This document shows, one piece after another, positions 8,649 to 17,556 of a DNA stretch of 56,835 nt. The stretch is from CAZFLM01 sp964519955 (lineage in GTDB: Bacteria; Armatimonadota; Chthonomonadetes; Chthonomonadales; CAJBBX01). The stretch lies in assembly GCA_964519955.1 (NCBI GenBank), contig CAZFLM010000040.1:1-56835 (forward strand), given 5' to 3'. Under the pieces are notes generated by a model. It made no database searches, was not told the origin of the DNA, and was given only the letters and a program-made list of their open reading frames with translations. Numbering within the stretch: position 1 is the stretch's first letter; each line of letters starts with the position of its first letter. The translations under genes were made by a program, and so were the position numbers.

Positions 8649-9931
8649 AACACAAAGCAGCTCCCGAACTGCTGATCGAGTGGGCGCCCGGGCGGGTACG
8701 GTCCTACGACCCCCTCACCGGCGCCGAGCGCGAGGCGTCGACCATTGCCGAACTCCGGGCCGCATCCGGCGGACCGAGCAGGGCCGTGGTGGGCATCTCG
8801 CGCGACCGGGTCTTCCTCCGCGTCATGGCGCTGCCCAAGGCGTCGCCCGAGGACCTGCGGCGGATCGCCTCGGCACAGATCGGCCAGTCGTTCCCGATGC
8901 CGGCCACCGAGATGGCCTATGACGTCGTTCAGGCGCCCGAACGCAGCGGGGACGGGTGGCCGACGCTGGTCGCCGCCGTGCGCACGGGCGATCTGCGCCA
9001 GTTGCTGGTCGATCTGAGGGCAGCCGGGCTCTCCGCGGCGCGCATCGTGCCCGTCGCGTTGACCTCGCCGGTCCTGGCCGCCGCAGCCGGCGCGTCGGAA
9101 GCCCTGGTGGTCGAGCCGCTGCCGCACGGCCTTGCGCTCGACGTGGTGCGCGACGGCGTGCTGCACCTGAGCCGGGTGGCGCCGGAGGGATGCGACGCGG
9201 ACATCGAGATCCAGCGCACTCTAGCGGCCGCGGGCAGCGACACGATCCAGGTGGTGCGAGCCGGCGCAGTCGAGCCCAGCGGCCGCTCGCTGGCAAGGCT
9301 TGGCGACGTAGCCCGCACTTTCCACTTCGAGCTGCCGGAAGAGCAGGAGCGCCTGGTCCAGTCCAGGGCCGCGTCCAGGACCCGCCTCGCTGTCCTGAGC
9401 GCCGTGGTCGCGCTGCTTCTCATGGGGGTCGCCTGGACCGACTACGCGACGGCCGTGTCTGCCGCCAACAAGGCGACGGAGCGCACAGCGAAGGACCTGA
9501 AGATCGCGCGCACCGCCAACGACGCCCAGACGAAGAGAGCGAAGGACGCGACCGACGCCAAGACGGTGATGCACCAGGCGCTCGACCCCGGCCAGCCGCT
9601 CAGCGACATGCTGGCCGTCGCGTCGGACAGGTTGCCGCAAGGCGTGTGGCTGACGGCGGCCACCGCGGAGCGCGGCAAGGAGATCCAGCTCCGGGGCACC
9701 TCGGCGCGGTCATCCGGCATCGCCGAGTACATGGCGGCCCTTGGTGGAAGCCCGCGCCTGGCCGATGCCCGCCTGGTTGCGGCCAACTCAGCCAAGATCG
9801 GCCAGAAGCCCGTGGTGCAGTTCACGATCTCCGTGGTCGGCATGGGCAACCCGACGATGCCACAGGCTGCCAAGCAGGGCAGGAAGAGCACTAAGGCCCA
9901 GACGAGCACGAGCGACGGAGGCCAGTCATGA
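8645..9931 (+). CDS. gspL: T2SS assembly protein GspL (PilM/PilN-like fusion)
   Basis: 428 residues. Residues 1 to about 235 form the cytoplasmic actin-like (PilM/GspL) domain that docks GspE. A single membrane segment follows near 246-264 (LAVLSAVVALLLMGVAW). A coiled-coil stretch and a periplasmic ferredoxin-like domain come next, and the tail is Lys/Ser/Thr-rich. One polypeptide thus holds what type IV pilus systems split into PilM and PilN, the GspL arrangement. ATGA junctions with gspK and the next gene. Confidence 0.82.
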   Translation: MKHKAAPELLIEWAPGRVRSYDPLTGAEREASTIAELRAASGGPSRAVVGISRDRVFLRVMALPKASPEDLRRIASAQIGQSFPMPATEMAYDVVQAPERSGDGWPTLVAAVRTGDLRQLLVDLRAAGLSAARIVPVALTSPVLAAAAGASEALVVEPLPHGLALDVVRDGVLHLSRVAPEGCDADIEIQRTLAAAGSDTIQVVRAGAVEPSGRSLARLGDVARTFHFELPEEQERLVQSRAASRTRLAVLSAVVALLLMGVAWTDYATAVSAANKATERTAKDLKIARTANDAQTKRAKDATDAKTVMHQALDPGQPLSDMLAVASDRLPQGVWLTAATAERGKEIQLRGTSARSSGIAEYMAALGGSPRLADARLVAANSAKIGQKPVVQFTISVVGMGNPTMPQAAKQGRKSTKAQTSTSDGGQS

Positions 9932-10497
9932 CGAGCGGGCAATCGGCAAGAACGTATGCGAACGTCACTATTGCCGTGTCCGGGGTGTTGGCCCTGTGCG
10001 CCGTAGCGGCGATGCTGCTCGTCCCGAAGCCCTCGGTCGAGCGCATCAAGCGCGAGCAGCGCGCGTCCAGGGACAAGCTCCTCTCCTCGTTGACGGTCAC
10101 CAGGCGGCAGGCCAGAGCCCTTGAGTCGCAGAACGCGGCGCGCCTGTGGTCGGGTGACGGCGACACCGTTACGGCAGCCGTCCTCGGCAGGCTGATCCGC
10201 GAGGCCGACGGGCGGCACGTGATGCTGGCGGGCTTCCGCTCGCAGCGCACGCAGGACTTCGGCGCCGTCCGCGAACTGCCATACGTCGTGCAGGCGGCGG
10301 GGCCCTATCCGGCGGTGCGAGCGCTCGTCGCCGCACTCGACGCACCTGGAACCCGCATCGCCTTGCGTACGGTTCAGATTGCCGCAACGGATGGCTCGTC
10401 CGACACCGTCGCCGCAACCATCGGCGTCTCGGTATTCACCAAGATCGGCGCCCAGAGGGTCACCGTGGCGGGCAAGGAGGGCGACACAAATGGCTAG
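9928..10497 (+). CDS. gspM: GspM/PilO-like inner-membrane protein
   Basis: 189 residues: one N-terminal membrane segment (VTIAVSGVLALCAVAAMLLV), a charged coiled coil (about 32-65), then a ferredoxin-like periplasmic domain with the PilO-type stretch LPYVVQAAGPYPAVRALVAAL. It sits between gspL and the GspC-like gene, matching PilN-PilO-PilP order. Sequence alone does not separate GspM from PilO. Confidence 0.7.
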   Translation: MTSGQSARTYANVTIAVSGVLALCAVAAMLLVPKPSVERIKREQRASRDKLLSSLTVTRRQARALESQNAARLWSGDGDTVTAAVLGRLIREADGRHVMLAGFRSQRTQDFGAVRELPYVVQAAGPYPAVRALVAALDAPGTRIALRTVQIAATDGSSDTVAATIGVSVFTKIGAQRVTVAGKEGDTNG

Positions 10498-11233
10498 GCT
10501 CAAGGGACCCATCCCGATCGTGCTTGCCCTGGCGGCGGTCGCCTACGGGGTCGTGCTGTTGACCGAGGGCGACCAGCCCGGCTCGGGCGCCGCGCCGCGC
10601 AAGTCCAGCAAGTCGCGGGCCGGCAAGGACGCTGTGGCCGACGCGCGCGCCCAGGTGTGCTTCCCGCGGTACCAGGCCGCCAACAGGAACTCCTTCTCGC
10701 CGGGCATCGTCGCCGAGAAGGCCGGGGCCATGGAGGCGCCCGTGCTGATGGGCGAGAGCGGCATGTGGGCGCTCACCGGTATCAGCACGACCAACGGCGT
10801 CACCAGCGCGCTTCTGGAGAACGGATCGACGCATGAGACCGCGTTCGTGCACGCCGGCGAGAAGTGGAACGGGCTGACGGTGGCCGCCATCGAGCCCACC
10901 GAGGTCGTGTTCCGCGACAAGCAGGGCGGCAGCCACCGCGTCACGTTCGCGATACCGACGGACGAGATCCCCGTGAAGGTGGCGGCCGGCACCGCTGCGA
11001 ACCCGTTCGCGGCGATGACCAACCTCACGCCTCAGCAGCGAATGATGCTGATGATGATGTCGCGCATGCCGGGCATGAGCGGCCCCGGCGCCGGAGGACC
11101 CGGTGGCGGACCGGGCGGCGGCCCTGGCGGCACCACGCCGACTACGAATACGCCGGGGACGAACCCCGGATCCGCGCCGGGCTCAGGCCCGGCAGACTCG
11201 GGCCAGCGCACCCCTGAAAGGCAGGGCAACTAA
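10490..11233 (+). CDS. gspC: GspC/PilP-like periplasmic connector with Gly/Pro-rich tail
   Basis: 247 residues from the ATG at 10490, overlapping the previous gene by eight bases and preceded by AAGGAGG. A signal anchor (IPIVLALAAVAYGVVLL) is followed by a linker and a small beta domain resembling the HR/PilP fold (MWALTGISTTNGVTSALLENGSTHETAFVHAGE...GLTVAAIEPTEVVF). That domain links the inner-membrane platform to the secretin. The C terminus is low complexity: Met-rich (MMLMMMSRMPGM), then about 50 Gly/Pro/Thr residues. The tail resembles the Gly-rich insert of the downstream secretin. Confidence 0.68.
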   Translation: MARLKGPIPIVLALAAVAYGVVLLTEGDQPGSGAAPRKSSKSRAGKDAVADARAQVCFPRYQAANRNSFSPGIVAEKAGAMEAPVLMGESGMWALTGISTTNGVTSALLENGSTHETAFVHAGEKWNGLTVAAIEPTEVVFRDKQGGSHRVTFAIPTDEIPVKVAAGTAANPFAAMTNLTPQQRMMLMMMSRMPGMSGPGAGGPGGGPGGGPGGTTPTTNTPGTNPGSAPGSGPADSGQRTPERQGN

Positions 11234-11234
11234 C

Positions 11235-13871
11235 ATGAGGACCCTACGAATCCTGGCGACGCTCGTCGCCTTGTTCGCTGCGATGCGCCCCGCCTCGGCG
11301 CAGTTCGGTTTCGGCTCGTCGGAGCCGGAAACGCCCGCGTGGAAGAGCTTCAAGCTCAACCCGAAGGTGCGGGTTAAGCTCGACTTCCGCAACGCGAGCG
11401 TCGACGCCATTCTGCATGTGCTGAGCCAGGCGAGCGGAATCGCGATCATCAAGGACCCGGCTCTCACCGGCGCGATGTCGCTGCAGAGCCCCACTCCGCA
11501 AACGCTCTCGGACGCCTTCGCCATGCTGAACTCGGCCCTGACGCTCCGAAACTGCAAGCTGAGCAAGGAGGGAAACTTCCTCGTCATCAAGCAGCAGCAG
11601 CAGGGGGCGCAGGGCATGGGCGGCTTCGGACGCACGGGCGGCTCGTCGGGAAGCTCCTCGCCCGAGGCCGCAGCGGCGCTGGCGAACTTCAACAGCCAGT
11701 TCGGCAGCAGTTCAATCACGCTGAAGGTCTACCCGCTGCAGTACTCGAGCGCCACACAGGTGGCCAGGGTCATCACAGACGTCTTCGCCCTCAGCGCATT
11801 GGACTACGCCAGCATGGGCATGGGCGGCATGGGCATGATGGGCATGGGCGGGATGAGTGGCCCGGGCGGCATGATGGGCGGCGGCCCCGGCGGTATGATG
11901 GGCGGCGGTCCGGGCGGCATGATGGGTGGCGGCCCCGGCGGCATGGGCGGCATGGGTGGAATGGGCGGGATGGGCGGCTTCGGCCGACGCGGAGGAGGAG
12001 GCAGCTCTTCGTCCTCAGCGACGGTCGTCAAGGCGTCCGCCGACGAGTACAGCAACTCCGTCATCGTCTCGGCGCCGAACAAGACCCACGAGCAGATCGC
12101 TGAACTGATCGGGAAACTGGACCGGAAGACCGATCAGCCGCAGGAGTCGCGCGTCTTCACGCTGCAGTACGCCAGCGCCAGCGACGTTGTCACGGTCGTC
12201 CAGAACGTGGTGACGAATAACGCGAACCAGGGGCGCGGCGGCACCACCGGCAGCCGCACGACAACCGGCGGCGGTTTCCCGATGCCCTTCGGCATGGGCG
12301 GCAGCACAACGTCGCAGGGCGGCGTCGTGGCGGAGACCCGCACGAACTCGCTCATCGTGACCGCGCTTCCCGACACGCTCACCATCGTGGAGAAGGTGAT
12401 CAAGGAGATCGACAAGCCGGTTACGTTCGAGAACCGCGCCTTCGTCATCACCCTTGCCAACGCCCGAGCCGACGATGTCGCGGACATCCTGAACCAGTCG
12501 TTCAGCAGCTCGCGCAGCAGCACGTCAAGCCGCACCAGCTCCAGCAGCCGCACGACCTCGTCGTCTTCCAGCTCGCGCAGCTCGAGTTCCAGCCCGAGCA
12601 GCCTCAGCAACTCGCGGGCGGCCAAGATCGACGACGGCAGCGGCGACGCAACCGGCCGCACCGAGGAGACCGCGGACGAGACCACGCGCGCCGCCGCCCT
12701 CGCGGCACAGGGCGGATTCGGCGGGTTCGGCGGGAGCATGTTCGGCGGGCAGAACTCCGGGCAGCGCACCGGGTCGCGCACCAGTTCCTCGAGCAGCAGC
12801 ACGCTCGGGCTCGACGCCAGCGGCAAGGTAGTCAACGTCCGCGACCTCAGCGGCGACCTGACGGCCATCGCCGACACCAACACGAACAGCGTCATCATCG
12901 TGACCTCGCCCCAGAATCGCCAGGTCATCGAGTCCATCGTCGAGCAGCTCGACCGTATCCCCGAGCAGGTGATGATCGAAACGCTGATCGTCGAGGCCAG
13001 CCTGGAGGCCGCCGACAAGCTGGGCGTGGAGTGGAACTTCGCCAAGGGCAGCTCCACCGCGTCGTCCGCCTTTGGGCTGAGCGCCGATACCGCCCAGCCG
13101 CAGGGGTTGCGATACACGCTCAGCACCTCGCAGTACACGGCGTTCCTGCAGGCAATCAACACGGACAACCGGTTTGAAGTGCTCAGCACTCCGCGTATAT
13201 TCACAAGCAACAACGCGCAGGCGGAGATCAACATCAGCCAGAGCCTGCCGTACGTCACCAACTCGCGGGTGGACTCGAACGGCAACTACTCCTACAGCTA
13301 CTCGTTCCTGGATGTGGGCATCGTGCTGACGGTTACGCCGCGCATCACCCAGAACGGTTACGTGACGATGGACGTCACGCAGACCGCCAACGACTTCGTG
13401 CGCTACACAGACTTCAACGCACCGGTCGTGAACCAGCGCGAGGCCACGACTACGGTGAGCGTCAAGGACAGCGAGACCGTGGTGCTGGGTGGGATCATCA
13501 AGAACTCCGTCTCGACGACAACCAACAAGGTCCCGCTCCTGGGCGATATCCCGCTGCTCGGGCATCTGTTCCGCTCAACCAACAAGTCGACGGCCAAGAC
13601 CGAGCTGCTCGTCTTCCTGACGCCGAGGGTGGTGCGCGATCCCGAGGAGGCGCGCCGGCTGCGCGAAGAGACGCAGGCGCAGATGCAGTCCAAGACGCTG
13701 GACCGCATGCTCAAGAGTCGCGGCGTGGGCGCGCAAGCGAAGCCCCTCGATCAGGGCCAGCCGACGCCCGGCGCCAAGGACGACGCGGCCAAGACTGCCC
13801 CGGGCGCCACCACCGACAGCACAAAGCCGGGGCCTGGCGCCCCGGCCGGTGACAAGCCCGCCAAGCCGTAG
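11235..13871 (+). CDS. gspD: T2SS secretin GspD with Gly/Met-rich insert
   Basis: 878 residues with a signal peptide (cleavage near ASAQ). The N0/STN domain starts at residue ~35 (KLDFRNASVDAILHVLSQASGI). Three N1-N3-like repeats follow, each with the form YASA.DV..V....-NSLIV-A. The C-terminal secretin pore domain contains VMIETLIVEASLEAADKLGVEWNF and the signature VPLLGDIPLLGHLFRS. A Gly/Met-rich tract (about residues 192-255) and a Ser-rich tract (about 420-460) interrupt N-domain loops, making it longer than the typical 600-700 residues. A Pro/Lys tail ends the protein. The outer-membrane pore of the system. Its stop codon forms the edge of repeat copy B. Confidence 0.92.
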   Translation: MRTLRILATLVALFAAMRPASAQFGFGSSEPETPAWKSFKLNPKVRVKLDFRNASVDAILHVLSQASGIAIIKDPALTGAMSLQSPTPQTLSDAFAMLNSALTLRNCKLSKEGNFLVIKQQQQGAQGMGGFGRTGGSSGSSSPEAAAALANFNSQFGSSSITLKVYPLQYSSATQVARVITDVFALSALDYASMGMGGMGMMGMGGMSGPGGMMGGGPGGMMGGGPGGMMGGGPGGMGGMGGMGGMGGFGRRGGGGSSSSSATVVKASADEYSNSVIVSAPNKTHEQIAELIGKLDRKTDQPQESRVFTLQYASASDVVTVVQNVVTNNANQGRGGTTGSRTTTGGGFPMPFGMGGSTTSQGGVVAETRTNSLIVTALPDTLTIVEKVIKEIDKPVTFENRAFVITLANARADDVADILNQSFSSSRSSTSSRTSSSSRTTSSSSSSRSSSSSPSSLSNSRAAKIDDGSGDATGRTEETADETTRAAALAAQGGFGGFGGSMFGGQNSGQRTGSRTSSSSSSTLGLDASGKVVNVRDLSGDLTAIADTNTNSVIIVTSPQNRQVIESIVEQLDRIPEQVMIETLIVEASLEAADKLGVEWNFAKGSSTASSAFGLSADTAQPQGLRYTLSTSQYTAFLQAINTDNRFEVLSTPRIFTSNNAQAEINISQSLPYVTNSRVDSNGNYSYSYSFLDVGIVLTVTPRITQNGYVTMDVTQTANDFVRYTDFNAPVVNQREATTTVSVKDSETVVLGGIIKNSVSTTTNKVPLLGDIPLLGHLFRSTNKSTAKTELLVFLTPRVVRDPEEARRLREETQAQMQSKTLDRMLKSRGVGAQAKPLDQGQPTPGAKDDAAKTAPGATTDSTKPGPGAPAGDKPAKP

Positions 13872-13948
13872 CCCAAACCATCCATGAGTGGCCCCGGACG
13901 GGCACGGAGGCCCATCCCACCACTGCACTCGTGCATGATCCAGGCTAG
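13868..13948 (+). repeat. Stop-codon-associated palindromic repeat, copy B
   Basis: Begins at the TAG of gspD (GTAGCCC...) and ends CCAGGCTAG. The core GGGCACGGAGGCCCATCCCA is flanked by CATGAGT on the left and GCACTCGTGCATGATCC on the right, so the ends form an imperfect inverted repeat of about 80 bases. Same orientation relative to the upstream gene as every other copy. Confidence 0.8.
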
Positions 13949-14008
13949 CGCGGCCGGCGGCCCGCACCCGACAAGACCGAGACCCAGCGACACAAGGAGA
14001 CACGACAC

Positions 14009-14905
14009 ATGACCGGGCACACGAAGACGGGAAGGCTGGCGCCAAGGCTGGTCGCGATCGCCGCTCTGGCCTGCGCGCCGACGCTGGTCCTGGCGCAGGG
14101 CTTCCCAGGTGGACCTCCCGGCGGGGGCCCCGGCGGCCCCGGCGGACCGGGTGGCCCCATGGGGCCGCCGCCCGGCGGATTCGGCGGCCCCATGGGCATG
14201 AACCGCAAGCCCACGGTCGTCAGCGTCCCGACGCCGACGCTCGCCGCCGGGCTGAAGCTGACCAGCGCGCAGCAGGCGAAGGTTCAGACGCTCCAGCGCG
14301 GCTTCATGGAGAGCATGTTCAAGAGCATGCCGCGGCCTGGACAGGGCGGCCCGCCCAGCAGACAGCAGATGCAGGCGGTTGGCGCGAAGATCGAGAAGAT
14401 CGAGAAGGCCACTGAAGGCAAGATCCTGGCCGTCCTTACCGCGAGCCAGAAGGGCGCCCTGCCGGGCTTCCTGCAGGACGTCGACACGTTCCGAACGGTC
14501 GGCCTGCCCGAGAACTCCGCCTCGCTGCTGAAGCTGACGCCCGCACAGAAGTCGAAGATCGTCGCCATCGCCGCGCAGACAAGGGCCGCAGCTAAGGCAG
14601 CCACCCCCAAGGGTGGTGACCCCATGCAAGCGATGCGGAGCATGTCCGATGCACGGCAGAAGGGCAACCAGAAGGCCCTCGCCGTCCTGACGGCTGCGCA
14701 ACGCAAGACCGCCCAGCAAGCCAGGAGCTTTGGCGGACCGGGCGGCCCCGGCGGGCCAGGTGGGCCAGGTGGGCCCGGCGGGCCGGGGTTCGGCGGCCCC
14801 GGCGGACCGGGAGGCCCCGGGTTCGGCGGGCCGGGAGGGCCAGGAGGAAGGGCTCCTGGCGCACCTGCGGCTGGCCGAACCGGAACCACCACGAAGAAGC
14901 GCTAG
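14009..14905 (+). CDS. Secreted Spy/LTxxQ-like protein with Gly-Pro repeats
   Basis: 298 residues: signal peptide (ending LVLAQG), a GGP-rich tract (about 32-65), a helical centre, then a GGPGG tail. The centre carries several LTxxQ-type segments (LTSAQQAKV, LTASQKGAL, LTPAQKSKI, LTAAQRKTA), the repeat that defines the Spy/CpxP periplasmic chaperone family. CpxP-like proteins bind unfolded envelope proteins. Whether this one does so or is a T2SS substrate or surface protein is unknown. Its place right behind the secretin gene suggests a tie to secretion or envelope stress. Ribosome site AAGGAG. Confidence 0.6.
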   Translation: MTGHTKTGRLAPRLVAIAALACAPTLVLAQGFPGGPPGGGPGGPGGPGGPMGPPPGGFGGPMGMNRKPTVVSVPTPTLAAGLKLTSAQQAKVQTLQRGFMESMFKSMPRPGQGGPPSRQQMQAVGAKIEKIEKATEGKILAVLTASQKGALPGFLQDVDTFRTVGLPENSASLLKLTPAQKSKIVAIAAQTRAAAKAATPKGGDPMQAMRSMSDARQKGNQKALAVLTAAQRKTAQQARSFGGPGGPGGPGGPGGPGGPGFGGPGGPGGPGFGGPGGPGGRAPGAPAAGRTGTTTKKR

Positions 14906-14982
14906 CGCAAGACGCCTCTGCCCTGGGCGCCGGCGATTCGCCGGAAGCAAGCAGACACTCCGTGACGTACTGCGACACCTAA

Positions 14983-15001
14983 CCAACCCGGACCGGGTTG
15001 G
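14983..15001. promoter_or_regulatory. 19-bp palindrome in leader of the DUF5666-like gene
   Basis: CCAACCCGG-A-CCGGGTTGG is a perfect 9-bp inverted repeat around one base, lying just before the AAAGGA ribosome site of the gene at 15020. No T-tract follows. An operator or an mRNA leader hairpin are both possible. Confidence 0.4.
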
Positions 15002-15019
15002 CAGAAAGGACCAGAGACG

Positions 15020-15958
15020 ATGAACACCAAGTTAGGGCGCGGCCGGTCGATCGCCGTCGTCATCTCGGCCGCCGCACTGGCGGTCTGCAGCCTGACGCCT
15101 GCTCTGGCGCAGGGACCGGGCGGCGGCCAGGGCCCCGGCGGCATGGGCGGACCGGGCATGGGCGGGATGCAGAGCCGGATGCTGTTCGGTACCGTCAAGG
15201 GGATCGACGCGGCCAACAACCTGATCGCGGTCGCATCGCCCAACGGCGGCGACGACGTGACCGCCCGACTGGCGGCCAACGGCAAGATCGCCGCGATGGT
15301 GACCGCGAAGGTTGCCGATCTCAAGGTCGGCGACACCATCCAGGTATCGGGCATCCCGTCGTCCATCACCGCTTCCTCGCTCACCATCGGCCAGATGCCT
15401 GACTTCATGCGCATGGGAATGGGCATGGGCCGGCAGCGCGGGCAGGGCGGACAGGGCGGACAGCGTGGCCAGGGCGGCCAGAACTACGTGGCGGAGCCGG
15501 GCGCTCAGGGCGGTCAGGGCGGTCAGGGCGGACAGGGCCGGCAGGGCGGACAGGGCGGACAGCGCGGCCAGCAGAGCCCGGCCTTCGGCTCCGCGACCGG
15601 CAAGATCACGTCCGTCTCGCCGCTGACGATCGCCGTCAGCGAGACCGTCTCCATCACGATCAAGGTTGCCGACGACGCGAAGCTGACCAGGATCGCCGAG
15701 ATCTCCATCGCCGACATCAAGACTGGCGACCGGATCATGCTGTACGGCCAGATGGGTGATGACGGCGCCTTCGCCGCGACCAACGCTGCCGTCAACTGGG
15801 TGATGGGCGGCTTCGGCATGGGCGGCTTCGGCATGGGCGGCCCCGGAATGGGCGGCCCTGGCGGCATGGGCGGTCCCGGCGGCCCTGGCGGTCCCGGTGG
15901 TCCCGGTGGTCCCGGCGGAGGCGGCCCTGGCGGCGCCGGAGCTCCTGGGGGCAACTAG
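15020..15958 (+). CDS. Secreted Gly-rich protein with two DUF5666-like domains
   Basis: 312 residues. The signal peptide ends near ALAQG. Two similar beta domains (about 53-130 and 192-258) share the pattern GTVKGIDAANNLIAVA.../GKITSVSPLTIAV..., then ADLKVGDTIQVSG and ADIKTGDRIMLYG. They are separated by a GQGGQ-repeat linker and followed by a GMGG/GGPGG tail. KxGDxxxxxG is typical of DUF5666 and OB-like envelope domains of unknown function. Same low-complexity style as the gene before it. A strong hairpin follows the stop. Confidence 0.6.
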   Translation: MNTKLGRGRSIAVVISAAALAVCSLTPALAQGPGGGQGPGGMGGPGMGGMQSRMLFGTVKGIDAANNLIAVASPNGGDDVTARLAANGKIAAMVTAKVADLKVGDTIQVSGIPSSITASSLTIGQMPDFMRMGMGMGRQRGQGGQGGQRGQGGQNYVAEPGAQGGQGGQGGQGRQGGQGGQRGQQSPAFGSATGKITSVSPLTIAVSETVSITIKVADDAKLTRIAEISIADIKTGDRIMLYGQMGDDGAFAATNAAVNWVMGGFGMGGFGMGGPGMGGPGGMGGPGGPGGPGGPGGPGGGGPGGAGAPGGN

Positions 15959-15991
15959 AGCGAGCGCCAGCCGCTCATAGCACCCCTCGGT

Positions 15992-16043
15992 CCGTGGGAG
16001 CGCACCTACCCTCCGCGCTCCCACGGCCTTCTCCTTCTCTCCC
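15992..16043 (+). terminator. Hairpin with pyrimidine tract after the T2SS-linked genes
   Basis: CCGTGGGAGCGC (15992-16003) pairs perfectly with GCGCTCCCACGG (16015-16026) across an 11-base loop, followed by CCTTCTCCTTCTCTCC. The tract is mixed C/T rather than pure T, so it may be an imperfect intrinsic terminator. Confidence 0.6.
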
Positions 16044-16746
16044 TGGTCTGCGCCTTCGCCTCCGCTCCGGCCCTCTCCCGCGCGCAAATGGTTCGATCGA
16101 GTGCGCCATCCTGGCACGAGAGCGGCGGCACGCTGGGCAGCTCCAGGAAGCACAGGCTGGAGGAGGCCTCATCCCCACGGAGACCCTATCGGTCGTCGCC
16201 CCTGGCGTCGGCACGTTCGACGCGGCCACGTTCGCTGGCCTCGCCCCGGCGGCGATACGTACAGGCGCCAGCACCCCGCTGATCGACAGGGCCCAGTCTG
16301 TCGACCGGGCCCAGCCCCGTCACGCTCCAGGCAGGCGCGGAGCACGATATCCTGGCCCACAGCCGGCAGACCGACTGGTTCGCACGCGGCGGCGGTGCGG
16401 TCACTTGCGCGCCCGGGCCCCCATGGCAGGCATTCACGGACGGCACGACCAGCGGCTCCGGCCCTGCATGTGTGCCGCCCAGGAGACGTGGGACCCGGCT
16501 TCCGTTACCGCGTCGGTGGCCCCGACGTGCCTGAGGCCGGCGCCTCAGCGAAGCCCCACGAGCTGACGGGCGCCCGGCATTGGGCCCGAGCGCCCGTCGT
16601 TCGCGTCCTATGTCACGGCCTATCTGAGCGCCGTCCCCCTATTCGAGTTCATGACCGGTAGCGGGCCGTCCCTGTCCACCGCCTGCCGGTTCGGTGTCTC
16701 TCCCTGCCCCAGGCAGCGCCGCACCGGGGCACGAGGTGCGCAGCCT
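16044..16746. other. Apparently non-coding or degraded region
   Basis: About 700 bases without a convincing gene. Short open stretches in different plus frames read like pieces of a secreted protein (TETLSVVAPGVGTFDAATF near 16.18 kb, SRQTDWFARGGGAVTCAPG near 16.37 kb, VGPGFRYRVGGPDVPEAG near 16.49 kb). They have no common frame, start or ribosome site, and might be a decayed gene. A 16-bp direct repeat with one mismatch (TCGACAGGGCCCAG / TCGACCGGGCCCAG) lies near 16283-16313. Confidence 0.3.
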
Positions 16747-17445
16747 CTATCGGGAGCCGCCGGAGTAGCCGCCGCCGGAGCCGAATCCGCCTCCGTACGA
16801 ACCGGAGCCATAGCCGCCGCTGCGTCCGCTGCCCCGGTTGCTGCCGGACCCGCTGTTCCCGTATCCGTTGCTGCCGTAGCCGCCGCCGCCGTAGCCGTTC
16901 CCGTACCCGCTCCCACTGCCACTCCGCTGCTGGCTGATCTGGCCCGTGTAGAGGGCCGTGCCACCCAGGATCTGGGCCAGGATGTTGGCGTCCACCGACT
17001 TCACCTTCAGCTTCATCGGATTACTGCGCGCCCGCGTTGCGGTCTCCGGCTGTTCGGGCGCCGACGACGGCTCGGGCATCGCTTCCTGCTTGATCCGGAT
17101 GTGGTAGATCCCCTCAAGGCGATCATATGTCAGCGGCGTCTGCGACTGGACCGACTTCAACACGTTCTCCAGCGCCACGCCGAACCGCACGTCGGACAAC
17201 TGAGCGGTCACCGTTCCCTGGACCGCCTGATCGATCGTGTAGTTGACACCCACCGACTGGAACAGGAGCTTGAGCGCGAAGCGGATGTCCGCGTTCTCCA
17301 GGTTCAGCGTGACCTTCTTGCCGGTCACGTCGCCCTCCCCCAAGCCGCTGCCCTGGCCCATGGCGGCACCGGGCGCCATATGGAGCGTCATCGCCAGGGC
17401 GCCCAGTGCCGCCGCCCCGCGGATGCTCCCGATCGTCTTGTGCAT
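16747..17445 (-). CDS. Orphan secretin-N (STN)-like protein with Gly/Ser-rich tail
   Basis: 232 residues from the ATG at 17445, which has an excellent AGGAGG ribosome site. Signal peptide (cleavage near AAMGQG). An STN/secretin-N0 domain follows (KVTLNLENADIRFALKLLFQ ... VTAQLSDVRFGVALENVLKS ... LTYDRLEGIYHIR). A short segment SVDANILAQILGGTALY precedes a roughly 65-residue Gly/Ser/Tyr/Asn-rich tail. There is no pore domain. It could be a periplasmic partner of the GspD-like secretin or a signalling/scaffold protein; function not known. Lies 111 bases downstream of the S41 peptidase on the same strand. Confidence 0.6.
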   Translation of the reverse strand: MHKTIGSIRGAAALGALAMTLHMAPGAAMGQGSGLGEGDVTGKKVTLNLENADIRFALKLLFQSVGVNYTIDQAVQGTVTAQLSDVRFGVALENVLKSVQSQTPLTYDRLEGIYHIRIKQEAMPEPSSAPEQPETATRARSNPMKLKVKSVDANILAQILGGTALYTGQISQQRSGSGSGYGNGYGGGGYGSNGYGNSGSGSNRGSGRSGGYGSGSYGGGFGSGGGYSGGSR

Positions 17446-17556
17446 GCTGAGCCTCCTCAGTAGATCGACATTCGCGGACAGAGCATGCCCGCGCCACGCA
17501 GCGCCACGCCGAGGAGGAGAGCGGGCCCGCGGATCGCTGCTGCGCTCCATGGCAGC

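Noticed and set aside
16101..16661. 186-codon ORF in the gap behind the T2SS region
   Set aside because: Arg/Pro/His-rich, no ribosome site and no recognisable domain. Protein-like pieces in the region lie in other frames.
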